A DNA stretch of 64,000 bases, from positions 20,458 through 84,457 of the forward strand of contig JACCGJ010000676.1 in NCBI GenBank assembly GCA_013407085.1, given 5' to 3'. This DNA is from Atriophallophorus winterbourni (lineage: Eukaryota; Platyhelminthes; Trematoda; Plagiorchiida; Microphallidae). A program made the position numbers and the translations under genes. Positions within the stretch are counted from its first letter, which is position 1. Every line of letters starts with the position of its first letter. Under the pieces are notes generated by a model. It was given only the letters and a program-made list of their open reading frames with translations, was not told the DNA's origin and made no database searches. Shown here one piece after another: positions 24,003 through 35,744 of this stretch.

Positions 24003-24373
24003 TTATCTCTCGCTGTGTGTGAGCTAATTGCGTGAGAAGTTCTTCGTTACTGTCTGGACTGACTGCTGTGAATGTGCGAACTGTGATAACCATAAAGGCT
24101 CACGGAAACAAATCCATTTCAGCGAGCCAACAACGTTATTCGTTACCCCGAACTTCTATTCGTTCTGAACTTTATCTCAATGGATTCAATCAACCCAGTG
24201 TGTGGATTATTGTTTAGCCTCTTCGATATCGTTGAGAACCAGTAACTGACCGTTCTATCACAATCTTTTTACTCAACTCACATTTCCCTTAGATGAGTTA
24301 TTTTGAACCTTCTATAATATTGTAGCTATCATTATTATTATTCGTAGCGACACAATTTGGTGAGCCCGACACC
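24003..24373 (+). mobile_element. LTR plus primer-binding site (CsRn1-type)
   Basis: About 360 bp are closely matched by the reverse complement of 33468-33835. The matched region ends in ...CA, then AT, then TGGTGAGCCCGAC. That differs by one base from the tRNA-Trp primer site TGGTGACCCCGAC used by CsRn1-like gypsy elements. It contains TATCACAATCTTTTTACTC and a run of ATTATT just before the end. Only about 15 bp of internal sequence follow, so the LTR is detached from its element. Gypsy-B or gypsy-C could be members of the same family. Confidence 0.6.
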
Positions 24374-24419
24374 GATACGTGGTGTTCTTATAGCAAACAA
24401 TTTTTGACGTTAGATTAGC

Positions 24420-26380
24420 ATGATATATCTTGCCCAGTCGACGAGTGTAAACCCTCGTCATCTTTCCAATTTTCAATACCTTATTTTGATAAATACTTAT
24501 GTCGCCCCTAATTGTCAATCTGACAATTTTCATGCATTCATTGATAAACTCCATATTATGCTTACTGTTTTTCAAAATTCTTTGCTTCTACTTTGTTGGT
24601 GACCTCAATAATTACAATTTATCAATGTATTCTCTCTTGTCTCTAAAAATACTGTTCACTTCCCAACACGTTTTGAAGCCTGCCTGGATTTTGCTTTCAC
24701 CAATGCATCCAAAATGTTTCATGCTCACAAGTTTGCTCTTGTTGGTAATTCGGATCACTGTGATATCAAACATTTCCCTAAAATTTATGGAGGTATTGGA
24801 CACAAACACCTACTCCGCAACTATGACAGAAAGGTAACTACCAGAGCCTGCGCCATGACAATATTTTAGCCCCCAGAGACATGTTTAATACCTTATTTCG
24901 AACTTCTTCATGAACAGGATATGCCCAAATAATGTGATGTTGTAACATCCTATCTCAATTTTTGTTTTGACATTTGTTGTCCAAAAGAATCTATTTTTGT
25001 TCGTCCTCATCGTTTTACTCCCGCATACCTAAAGAGTTTACAGAGACTAAAAGAGAAATGCATTCAAATCTTGATCGAAGTGCTGTTGCGCAACTTTCAT
25101 AGTCAATTAAGCTTGAAATTTGACGTCTCGGTTTGTATACGAATACATTTCTTGGCATCAAAGGGACTCGTCACTTATGGCGTACACTTAATCAAATTTG
25201 TGGAAATGACAATGAGAAATCTCCTTTCCTTTTCCGACATTAATTACTTTACCCTTTCCTGCCACAAATGGTTGAGAATGACAGTCAACAGAACTTCATT
25301 TTCCCCAATCTTTTTTTCAATCCATCATTCACCAACATACTTGAGGTCTTTTGTGCACTGTCGTCTGTCTCACGCACTGAGGCTGCAGGACCAGATAAAC
25401 TCTCACAGCAATTGTATTAAAAGAATGCGCTGGTGTGCTTTTAAACCTCTTGCATCCATTTTCAATCGTTGCACGGAAAGAGTGTTTATGCCTGAATGTT
25501 GTAAATCTGACTGTTTAACCCCGATTTTTAAGAAAGATCCTGGTAAATATTGCCTGATCGCGTACTCGTCGCAGTTGCTTAAAGCACTTGAAAGCATTGT
25601 GTTACGACGGATGGCTTCCAGTTGTGAGGTGCATGATGCGTATCAGTTAGCCTACCGTATGAATAGTTCAATAGTCGATGCTATCGCTTCGCTTATGGAT
25701 CATATTTTACTATCACTGGACGTAAATCAAAAGCGGTACAACTTTGTTTCTGGATTATACCAATGCCAATGGTCATCCACACTTGGTTTATATTTGAATC
25801 GTCCCATAACTCTACGCATCCTCCGTAATTTTTACGGACTCCGGGAAAAGGATATTTTGTTGATCAGAAGAGGTATGAAGGTTATCTCAAAACGAAGGTG
25901 TGTTTCCATGGATTTACTTTGAGACACCTTTGTCGATCGTCACTTCCGTGAATGCAACAATTTGATTATTCACATCCACTGAACAATACCCTTGTTGCCC
26001 GCAATTATTTTTCCTCAACCGAAGGCAATATTTTATTCCTTATTCAATAACTAATAAATTCAGAAGCTCTTTTGTTCCTTACCTAGAACAATGCATGGTT
26101 AATCAATCGATGACTGTTTGAGAGTTGAAGACAATTTAATAACTGATGTTCAGATCTCCTCGTTGATTTTCTTATTTCATTTTCTAAGTTCATTCGCATG
26201 TCTGTCTAGGCTTGGGTTACTTGATAGTAATTTTAACCTCGTACATTATTCGTTCTTCGACACTTTGCCTGGATCATGCTTGTGTGATTATACAAATATA
26301 CATTTCACTTTTTATTAGCTTAAGGGAGAAATTAATTTAATTGCTGAAAATTCGTGTATACGAATAAAGTCATTTTCTCA
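24420..26380 (+). pseudogene. CR1-like LINE remnant, endonuclease and RT
   Basis: Endonuclease sequence: LINTYVAPNCQSDNFHAFID (24490-24550), DLNNYNL, then FPTRFEACLDFAFTNASKMF and HKFALVGNSDHCDIKHFPKI (24655-24790), with the catalytic SDH. RT: FKPLASIFNRCTERVFMPEC, KSDCLTPIFKKDPGKY and LLKALESIVLRRM (25438-25616), then DAYQLAYRMNSSIVDAIASL (25637-25700). The catalytic block around 25750 is unreadable. The element is distinct from the 42.4-kb LINE. The 3' end is uncertain; homologous coding sequence fades by about 25920. Confidence 0.65.
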
Positions 26381-26389
26381 TTCTTGTGA

Positions 26390-27400
26390 AGTTCATTGCA
26401 AATTCGCTTTATATAAACACCATGGCAACCCTTAGATTTTATTCTGTAGATGCGATTTCTGATGATTGATTAAAGAGTTTTACTCTAGAGTGTACCAGGG
26501 TCTAATCAATACATTTTCATCATTTATGCATCGAAAATATGGACGCCGTGTTCAAGAACCTGCTGATTGCTTCTGATTTACATTTAACATAAGGTATCCA
26601 AACTGTATTTCACCAATTTTCATCGTTTATGCCAACGAGTGTTTCGCCTTCATCAATTTGCGTTTTACAAAGCCTTTCGTTGGCTCGCTTTACGATGAGC
26701 CCGATCCGTTCTTCTTAATCGCTTCTTAGGTTTTCTGTATCAAAGGGATTCCAATAGACTTACGTTTTTATCTTCTCATCTACTTTTCGCACCAAGTAAT
26801 AGAAAAATGGAGGATTTCTTGTCCAACATTCTACTTCCTAGGTAGCACGGTTCTTGGTCATGCTCCTAGACCTGACCATCAAACTTGGTCTGAGGAAGTT
26901 TCTGTGCCAGACGTTAAACGCTACCAGAAACTGATCTAAACGATTTCATGCGAATTTATCTGAATTATGAACAAACGATCGTTCCCAAACATATTCCGAT
27001 CAATTGAACACGTCTATCTTTCATAGGCAAATCACATAATCCCCGGAGCACCTTCATCAGCATGTCTGTGTAAGTTGTCGTGTTGATCTTATTTTTCGGT
27101 CACTTTCGTGCCGATCGGTTTTATTTAAGACCTCACAACGTTGAGCTCGTTTAATCACCATTGTCAAATTGCATATTGCGCAATACCGGCTGACGTTGCC
27201 TTGTTTTCGAAGCTTTTGTCACTCGATCGGTCATCATGCAATTCTCCGGTTTGCGATTCTTATCGTTGATCGTTGAGGCGCGTCCTGCTCTCGCAAACGT
27301 TTGTTTGGAACTATTCTCGAGTGAAATAGCACATTTGAAATATGAAAATGTTTTAATTAGGAAGGAGAAGTTCATTTGAAAAGTTTAATCATTCACCAGT
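26390..27400. other. no recognisable feature
   Basis: About 1 kb of sequence without domain hits by eye. A minus-strand ORF at 27151-27375 starts MNFSFLIKTFSYFKCAIS, which has some signal-peptide character, then becomes basic. There is no supporting splice or promoter context. Confidence 0.3.
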
Positions 27401-28145
27401 TGATATATGAGCTTCAAATTGTGGTGCATCTGAAAAATCAAATGTGATTGAAAAGCTTGTTTAACATCTTGAATGAAGCCAGTAACCTTGTTTCTCAGTC
27501 GTGTAAAGTTTGCACAAGAAAAGGTTGTATTCGTAGCCTTATGAACCTTTCATGCACTTGCCCTTTGTTTCATCCATCTTTCAATCCTGCTTCGTAATTT
27601 AACTTCATTATGTTGAGAAGCTTTCTTCAGAACGAGTATTGAATGTTCGTCTGGTATAGATTTCAGGTGTTGTAAGAGTGTGTTCCATTGACTATCCGGT
27701 CGAAGTAATCCAGTTGTGCAAAACTAGTGCATTGTAAATCAACACACAGAGCCAGAGAGTTCACTCTTCTAACGCATTTTGTTGATTCTAGCGCTACAAA
27801 CGTACCGAATTCTAGGACAGCATAATCGCTTCGTCCGATTGGCGTTTTACAGACAATATTCTCTGCAGCGGTAGAATCTGACGTAAGTATTAGGTTCTAT
27901 GTAGACGGTCCCCTTTATCAATATTTGAGTCTCGTGCCGCGTTGTCATTTAGCGCATACCATCAATGACTTTATTGTTTTAGTCGGGAGTTGCTGTTGGA
28001 TAACGATTGATCACTCTAATAGTGCCTTCATCACCCAATGTCAGAGTCAGTGAGCACCGAATTGTGTCGGGCATATCAAGGATCTTATCGTACATAACTA
28101 AGACTGCTTCAAGTAGATTGCTACTCCTCCTCCATCGCCCAAAAT
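27400..28145 (-). pseudogene. CR1-like LINE endonuclease fragment
   Basis: This stretch is collinear with 37425-38300 in the same orientation. Examples are AAAAGCTTGTTTA with AACTTTGTTTC/AACCTTGTTTC, the TCGAAGTAATCCAGTTGTGC/TCGGAGTAATCCAGTTGTGC pair, and TCCTCCATCGCC/TCCGCCATCACC. At the second site the protein is clearly the EN domain. This copy has more stops and is limited to the EN part. Confidence 0.6.
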
Positions 28146-30285
28146 ACACAGGATTTATTGAGGCGCGTATGATTTAGCTAGCTCATTTCATACTCAACTT
28201 GGTTCTAGCAACTCATGTTTTTTTCTTAGAATGTATAAGTTATGGCTTTTACTTATGTTCAATCACTGTCATGCGGAAGAGTTGTGAGATGGTTGCATTA
28301 CTCAACAATTTTAATCTATTTCTCGGCGCATAAACAGAAAAAATCAATATAAATCACTTTTTTTAGGATGATTAGAAGGAAAACAATGTCTGATTATTGT
28401 TAAGCTCGGCATCTAAAGCTGCATCTGGCATGCACGCAAACACTACGATCTCATTCGGTGCGTACCTCATGCCACATACTGAACAGCCAACCAGTTAGAT
28501 GGTATTGATTCGCAACCTTCTATATTCATTGGTTGCTTCACATGAAGAAACCGATGACAAAGCTTACTGTAAGTACGCTGATTCAACGGAGCACGATAAC
28601 AGTTTTAATAGTTAGGGTACATTGCTGTGAAAGTTAAATGACTCCACGATAATTATAGCGATTTGCTTCTTAATTTGGATACACTGGCTAGCAGACGGGT
28701 TCCATAGAACATAATTCGCACTTATAAAATAATGAAAATAAAGGTGCATTCTCAGAGGCATCTATTTCGCCTCCGGTCAAGCCATACCACACGCACTCAC
28801 GCACTGGCATTCTCACCGAAACTGCCGTCGGTTCTTCCATTCGGTGCACGTTCGTTTCTCATGAAACTAGTAAAAGGATTTTCAGGAACAAACTGGATAT
28901 ATTTAAGCCTAGTAATTCCGTTTATATAACTTAGTTGAGCAACTTCACACGACACATATCCCAACGAATATTTTCCAATCACACCGAGACAATACATGAC
29001 ATTTTTTTAACTACCAAAACTGTCGATTTTCCTAGTGCTTCAATTTTAATATATGCATTTATTGTCCTTACACGAATATCCTATAGTGTTGTAACGCTAC
29101 AAGCTTTTTGAACAATAAATTCTTGAATCTTGAATTTGCAAGGCCATACCCTTAAGAAACTTGGTTTTGACCTAAAACAGACGAAAACGGTGGATAACTT
29201 GAATGTTTAAACGTGGTCATCATGTTATCTACCTTTAAGGCTCACTGAATATTATCTGGCTGTTTAGAAAAGATAAGCGTCAAGAACAATAAACGGGAAG
29301 CAAAATATAACGGCAGTATGTATTTGGTCTTTTTCATATATTTGTTCGTTCACTCCTTCGTTAAACTATCAACAGTCATTAGCGTTCATTATAGCCAGAA
29401 TAATAGAGGATTTGTGGTTTCCTTGGAATGATATTCTCAAACGAGTCGCTTCAAAAATCACTTTCTACCAATATCGAAAAGGCTTAAAGCCATTTTATCG
29501 TATAATAACTATTTTTTCTAAACGAATCGGAGAGATCAATTACAAGTTATTAATTGCTCAAACCCTTCACTTCAGCAAAATCATGAACTAATTCTTTTCA
29601 ATGTATGGGAATGATCGATCATTCAAATCATCCACGGTTAATAAACTTGTTTTCATTTCGTACTTAGACTCCCAAAAACCTGATTTTGATGCGTTAAATT
29701 TCACCACGCATCATCAAAAGTAGTTTGGCTATAGGCCTACTCAATTATTTCACGAATAATCGCCATCGTAATCTTATCAACATCGAAAGAATCACCTAGC
29801 ATTTATCAATTAATCCGAATCTTAACCTTGGTATCGATGGCTTAATCATTTGAGCCACTGAAACAAATCCCAAAGTCAATCACGTCTCGTTCCGCTATTC
29901 TGCATTTTTTATCAAAGAGATTTATGCTTGAATAATGTGCAACACTGGGAAAGACAGCATTTTTTACTGGAATGAACAAATGGACGCCAATGAATTGATT
30001 CGAAAGAATTCAAACTGATGAGGCGAAAACGAACAAGAATTGCGCTATTTAGATTTGCGATATTTTCATGTCAAACTTCACAAATTCAATCCAGATTTTG
30101 CGGCCAAAAGGTATTTAAGATGTTAAATGGTCTAGAAAAATTCATTGGTGATCAATGTTCACAAATTCTCCATGTCATATAACCAAAATTTCTATTGATT
30201 GATTAAAGCACATCAAAATATTATTCTGGTTGGTATCATTATACTAAATCCTACGGAGTCGGAGCATACATTCGTAGAAGCGAAA
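28145..30285. other. unassigned, possible LINE 3' terminus near 29100
   Basis: There is no coding sequence that I can support. At 29105-29140 TTCTTGAATCTTGAATTTG resembles the short repeated tails at the ends of CR1-like LINEs. Plus-strand frame 28732-28929 has no known domain. The remainder is AT-rich with many short frames. Confidence 0.3.
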
Positions 30286-30830
30286 TGGTGCGCTGAGATG
30301 TACGCCAGGGAAGTTCAATATGATGAATTAGCTTTTGGCCACGCATAAAGTGCTCCCTCTCCACGGCACTACCGGAACTAACGGAACATGTATCTTGATA
30401 CGTTTGGACAACGATGCCGTCGCAGGAGTTGGCAATACGAAGTTGATCACAACTCCGGACTGCCTAACAGGAATCCGGCTCCGGATTCTTTCTCGAGGTT
30501 GACTCCTGAAGCTTTTTCCATGATCATATGTAGGCATAATGCAGTGAAGGTTTGAGATAAAAGTTTTATTTCCCCTAGTTAGACCACTTTGATGGACTTA
30601 CGAGATCACTTGCCCGAAACATGCTGGTATTGAGGCGCCAGTCATCCATCTTCGCTCTTTCTTCTGTCAGTAGAAACAGTTTCGCCGGGTCACACAGGAC
30701 TAAGCGTGCAGGCCAGGAGCTGGACTTGTTTGTCACAGGCTATTTGAGACGAGCAACATTGGAGCATTTTTGGAATTAGGAGCTTATCCTTATAGCCGCC
30801 GTGGCTGTAACGACCTCGGAACTGTTCATG
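30285..30830 (-). mobile_element. second copy of RTE-like LINE 5' region
   Basis: This matches 11830-12370 in order and orientation (GATGTACGCCAGG, GTGCTCCCTCTCCACGGCA, ACAACGATGCCGTCGCAGGA/GAACGATGCCGTCGCAGGA, TCGAGGTTGACTCCTGAAGC, CGCCGGGTCACACAGGAC). No EN domain is attached. RT debris of the same family (31290-31900) lies on the wrong side for a simple element, so this locus is rearranged. Confidence 0.7.
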
Positions 30831-31990
30831 GTACGAGTGATGGGAAAATCTTAGGATCCACAATGTCTCATGTAAGTGATCCCAGTTTCTTTGGGACGAA
30901 GCAACATGTCTTCTGAGCACTTTTGAAAATCATCAATTCTGTTTTCAAAGTGATTTCGAAGTTGTCGTGCGATGAAATGTCCGAGAATCGAGAAGCCATT
31001 TGCCTATTAACCTCAATGCGTTAGGAGGATTTCTGACACATTGAGACAAGATTGGTAATATTACCAAAGTTTTAATCATAACTGGCGATACAAGTAGAAT
31101 TTCAAAATTAAGAAGTGTTTGCCAGTCTTTTTATGATTACTTTTTATTAGAAACTCATTATTTTTCTATCACAAACAATTAAAATCAAGGTTGTATCTTG
31201 ATTATAAATGTTTGCAGATTGTTCGATGATTTACCGGTCTAGGGGAATGGAGTAGCTTGTGATTTAGAAAATAAAGGATGCTTTATACATTGAACCTAGT
31301 TTCTCTGACATGAACGTGCCAGAAGTAAAATATTCACGGTTTTCAGGACGACACTTTACACTGTGCATCCAAAAGGAGTGGACACGAGCAAGCTTCTGAA
31401 TTGCAGCTGTTAAAATGAACTGAGCCCTTCACACCAGAGAGAAAGAAAAGACGAATGGCGTAGTGAAATGCTTTCGTTACATCAATGAAATCTGCTTTTA
31501 ATGGCACAGGCTGTTATCATACCTATTTTGAGATTGTCTTCGGGATAAGTTCATGGCTAAGATTGATGTTTTCCTGCGAAAGCCACGTTGAGGTTAAGAG
31601 TAAACTCTATCGGTCAATTTTTATAGTCGCACATGTGAAAAATTATCGGATAATTTGTCGACAACGCATGGATTAATGATTTTTGGGTGATCGTTGCGGT
31701 CGCATCTATAACCTCTATTCTAAAACAGTTTGATTATTTTGGCGCCTGACATCTCTTGTCAGACATACTCTTACTGCCAACACTCATCCTTTCATTAGCA
31801 GCTCGCCTAGCAATACACTACACCGTATTTCTAGCTGTTCTAGGACGTCTCGCGTTTTTGATTTCTAGGCATTCATTTGAAATTCAATAGCGCAGATTAT
31901 TACTTGTCCAGTAGAGTTTTCATCAAATAAACTTTGGCTTCAAACCAATCGCTTATGCGTACTTTTTGTGAACACAAGTGTTTAAAGCGA
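30822..31990 (+). repeat. 1.2-kb dispersed repeat, copy 1, containing RTE-like RT debris
   Basis: The whole stretch is matched in reverse complement by 57782-55780, which is interrupted by a SINE dimer. Shared anchors: CATGGTACGAGTGATGGGAA, GGCGATACAAGTAGAATTTC, GATGATTTACCGGTCTAG, GCATCCAAAAGGAGTG and GCTTCAAACCAATCGCT. Part of it (about 31400-31980) is a decayed minus-strand RTE-like RT region related to 9400-10560. The 31139-31147 junction preserves the pre-insertion state of the SINE target. Confidence 0.8.
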
Positions 31991-32014
31991 CTTCAAGATT
32001 CAAGATTTAAGGCT

Positions 32015-33090
32015 TTGACAATAATAAAGCTTTCGGAAGAGTCGATCAAAATTTACTCTTGAACAAGCTACAGAAACACGGTATTATTAGAAAATTATAA
32101 AAATGAATTCATGATTACCTTAGCAACAGTAAATCATAGTTCGTATGGATGGCTTATTATCAAATCAAATCGATGTCTCTAGCATTGTTTTGTCAGGATC
32201 GGTGTTTGGATCAATATTATACCTGATCTACACTAACGATTTACCAATAACAAACGACAGTATTCTTCTGTTCGCTGAGGAAATAATATGGAGACGAATC
32301 AGCAATTCCAATGCATAAATTTTGCTACAAAGCGACCTGATGGCTTTGTACGACTGGTCATCAGAAAATAAACTTCCTTTGAATATGCAGAAGACTAATA
32401 TCATGCAGATCGGTCGCGATTCTGTTTCTTCCATACCCATAAAAGCTCGGTAACCAAACCGTGTATTACACAGTGGAACCAAAGTACCTAGCTGTCGAAA
32501 TTTGAGATTGTTTTAAAAATGGTCTACAATGCATAGTCGTTTGCAAACGCGCGTCTCGTCTGCTATGTATGATACGGCCGATATTTGGACGTTTGTCCAC
32601 GGGTTATTTTCTTCTCATCATTAACACTTATATACACCCGGTTCAAGACTATGCTACCAAAGCCTGTACACAATGGCTCTAGAAAGATATTTTACTTATG
32701 GACCGCTTATATCACCGAGCTTCTAAGCTTATCAATGGTTCTTGAAAACACCATACGTCGAGCGACTTCGACGAGTAGATCTGACGACATTCGCACGAAG
32801 GTGAATGCGAGGAGATCTTATACTTGCATACAAAATCCTTACTACATTTTCCCATCCCCAGGATAAATTATTCGACCTTCGAACCTCAAGCCGATCAGTA
32901 ATCATGGTTGCAAGTTAGAAATACCACACACCAAACGGAACAGCCGTAGGTATTTTTATTTGGTGCGTGTCTTTTTTTTGGATTTCATTAACTGATGATT
33001 TGGCAAAGTCAAAGAGTTTAGCTAATTCCAAATCGAAGCTTGATGAATACATGAGAGCTAATCCCAATTTTGCCCGCAACTTTTAATAAA
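32015..33090 (+). pseudogene. CR1-like LINE RT and C-terminal fragment (family B)
   Basis: The plus strand reads KAFGRVDQNLLLNKLQKHGI (32030-32095), DYLSN, and later LINTYIHPVQDYATKACTQW (32620-32680) and RRYSYL/FLFGACLFF-like C-terminal sequence near 32950. The nucleotide text matches the minus-strand element at 35745-37245 and the plus-strand fragment at 63426-64000 (ATGGAGACGAATCAGCAAT, ACTGGTCATC-GAAAATAAACT, ATATGCA-AAG, CAGATCGGTCG). FADD has become SLRK-like. Many stops are present. The end (ATACATGAGAGCTAATCCCA) matches the C-terminus of the 35.7-kb copy. Confidence 0.75.
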
Positions 33091-33467
33091 CTATCCCAGT
33101 CATTGGTTGTATTGATTATATAAACAATCTCTGCAGCTGTGCTCCTGGCGGTAAACATACAAGGTTGATTGGCGGCATTCGCACGTTATCGGCGTGATGT
33201 AATTTTAACACCCGATATCAGTATCTGCAGCTCTTCCATCTTGAAGCTGACGTTTGATCGGTGCCTAAAAAGTGAGCATTTAAAAGCAAGTTGTTTTCAA
33301 CTCCTAGATTCAATGCCAATGGAATTCATATATTCGTTTTTGCGTTCGTATTCCAGTAGCAACCGCGGTCTGCTGATAGGCAACTTCCTGGTTTTAACTC
33401 ACGATAAGTTACATCATTCTACCATTTTGCGTTTGGAACATATGACCTAGCCAGCGTAGGTAGTGGA

Positions 33468-33835
33468 GTGGAGTCGGGCTTACCAAATTGCGGCAGTAAG
33501 AATAATAATGATAGCTACAATATTATAGAAGACTCGAAATTACTTAATTAAGTCAAATGTGAGTTGAGTAAAAAGATTGTGATACAAAGGTCAGTTACTG
33601 GTTCTGCACGATATCGAAGAGGCCGAACAATAATGCACAAATTGGGTTGATTGAATCCGTTGAGATATAGTTCATCAAGGATAGAAGTTCGGCTAACAAA
33701 TAAAGTTATTGGCTCGCTAAAAAGGATTTATTTCCGTGAGCGTTAATGATCTTCACCGTTCACACATTCACGGAAGTCAGTCCAGACAGTTACGAACAAG
33801 TTCTCACGCAATCAGTTCAGTCACAGCGAGAGAGA
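33468..33835 (-). mobile_element. LTR plus primer-binding site, second copy
   Basis: Reverse-complement partner of 24003-24373. The primer site reads TGGTAAGCCCGAC, and the preceding ATTATTATT run and TTCTATAATATTGTAGCTAT block are shared. Beyond the primer site (lower coordinates) the two copies diverge. Here the neighbour reads CLRWLGHMFQ on the minus strand, suggestive of a LINE C-terminus rather than gag. Confidence 0.6.
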
Positions 33836-34070
33836 AATAGAGTAGATATGAATTTCTAAAACTGTTGATCGGCAAATGGCAAAATGGACTGAGTCTTTCA
33901 TGTCAGAGTGGGAAGAAATAACGATTTCGAACAGTCCTGGAGGGCAGCAATTTGAAAAACCCTGTGCACTAAGGTTGTCAAATGTCTCCGTTAGATTATT
34001 AAAAACAGCGTATAATGGCATACGCCGTTGGCGACAATCTATAGTTAATTGAAATCAGGAACTCGACCTT
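33836..34070 (-). pseudogene. RTE-like LINE RT fragment
   Basis: The minus strand reads MPLYAVFNNLTETFDNLSAQ, then ISSHSDMKDSVHF. This corresponds to PLYAVFIDLTKAFDYVNREG in the 9.5-kb copy, with the catalytic Asp replaced by Asn. It is a short, isolated fragment next to the LTR at 33468-33835. Confidence 0.7.
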
Positions 34071-34124
34071 GTGATACAAAGACTTTTACAAAAAAATCTT
34101 AAATCTATTGACATTGACTCTCGA

Positions 34125-34410
34125 GTTAGGAAGAACTTGCCCTTGAACACTCATTTTGGATGCACTGTGTGGAGCATCATGTCCAAGATAGTATAGAACA
34201 AATACAGCTCTCGACTGATGAACGCAGATCACGCTGCTGGCGCGCAACTAACGCCGGTCGACCGAGTATGTTCATCGTTGCGAGAGGGATTGTCACTCCT
34301 TGAATCGAACTGCTCAGTTATTCTGAAAGCTGCTTAGCATGAAACCATGATGCGCTTTTGATGTATATCCATGATCGACATCGACCGAAGGAGGTCAACA
34401 CACATTTCGA
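34125..34410 (+). pseudogene. RTE-like LINE 3' end fragment, opposite strand
   Basis: Matches the reverse complement of 8225-8540 (ACAGCTCT-GACTG-GAACGCAGATCACGC, then TGATGTA-ATCCATG-TCGAC and ATCGACCGAAGG). It encodes the decayed C-terminal Cys-His region. Orientation is opposite to the RT fragment 60 bp away, so an inversion or two insertions occurred. Confidence 0.75.
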
Positions 34411-34814
34411 TCAATCACGATATCTTTAAAATGCCAAGCAAAATTGTGATTCATCACTACCAACCGCACCTTATTGTTTCTTCTCCTATGATGTACTTCC
34501 TGAATTTATTGTAGTGTGTCAAATAATATGAATTATATGATATCTTAACGCTGAATTTTGAACATATTTTGTCATGTTGGACCGCAGTTTGGTTCACTCA
34601 AATCCAGTGCAATAAAAACAATTCCATTACAAATGCAGTTCAATTGGAAAAAATCAGCTTTCTTTGGTCTTAGAAGTATTGTCTATGATTCGCTTCAATA
34701 AAATTTCACATTACCGTATTGATCTGCTCCATTGAATCAAGATTCAATATTCAAGATTTATGGATGAAAAAGCAATCAACTTTACAATAACCATAGAGTC
34801 GAACTATAGGCACA

Positions 34815-34866
34815 CATATAGATATATATATATCTATATATATATATAGATATATATATATATATA
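34815..34866. repeat. TA/ATATAG microsatellite
   Basis: A run of TATATA interrupted by GATA units, immediately before the left end of the MITE. The TA-rich tract probably served as its insertion target. Confidence 0.85.
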
Positions 34867-35695
34867 TAGTGGAACCCACCTACAACGAACTCGTTTACAA
34901 CGAATTCTTGGGTTGAACGAACACACCATGATTTCCCAAATAAATTACTTATTTGTAAGCCTATTTAAAACATTCGTACAACGAATCTCGCCTTTTACAA
35001 ACACTGTACACGTTCCCGACAGCTATGTTTGTTCAATAAAGTTCATACATACAACGAACTCGCTTTGTCTTGCCTTTAACACACAACGCTCCGTCAAGAG
35101 TGGCCTGCAGTGCGCTAAGAATAGAACTGACACACAGCTTGGCGAGACTCAAGCAGCCTAGCCTACAGTGTGCTAAATGACTCGCACGCACGCACAAGAA
35201 AATCGCGTGAATTCTCTGTGACTGGTAGCTCCGTCTGTGAAAGATGCCAGGAGTGCTCTTGATCTCTCTTGAGATTTTTAGGATAGAAGGAAGAGACGTC
35301 GAAAGTGTACTTGAATTTTTGGAGAGAGAGATCGAGGCGGTGGCGAAGTCATAACTTAAACAAAAGAGCATCGCCAGCTACTTCGTGAAAGCGTGAGATT
35401 GGACTGTCAGTGTGTGTGCAAGATGTTTTTACTACTTCATTTTAGAATAATTTTACTAATAATAACATGAACTTGGATTTAATGTTGTGATCTGTGTGCT
35501 GTGGCATCATCTAATCATCAAATGGATTACACGCATGCAGAACACACAAAGGTAAGACATTCTTCACTTGTTTACACGTGTACAGAAAAACAGCGGCAAA
35601 ATCACGTCTGCCCATGCGTTTTACTTAAAACGAATTCGGCTTTTGACGAACATTTTACTCTCCCTCCAGAGATTCGTTGTACCCGGGTTCCACTG
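34867..35695. mobile_element. pogo-type MITE, copy 1 (829 bp)
   Basis: The left end TAGTGGAACCC and right end GGGTTCCACTG are inverted repeats with one mismatch, flanked by TA. AACGAAC/AACGAAT motifs repeat in the terminal 200 bp (ACAACGAACTCG twice), as in pogo/Tigger-type termini of the form CAGTGGAACCTCG-TATAACGAA. There is no transposase domain. A second copy at 58939-59716 shares internal text such as GAGTGGCCTGCAGTGC and GATGCCAGGAGTGCTCTTGA. Confidence 0.85.
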
Positions 35696-35744
35696 TATAT
35701 ATATCAACTCAAAATCAATGGGACGATGATAGTTTATTAGTAGC

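Noticed and set aside
34867..35695. Open frames inside the first MITE (34913-35161, 35033-35371, 35501-35740)
   Set aside because: They track AACGAAC repeats and microsatellite edges, overlap on both strands and show no transposase motif.
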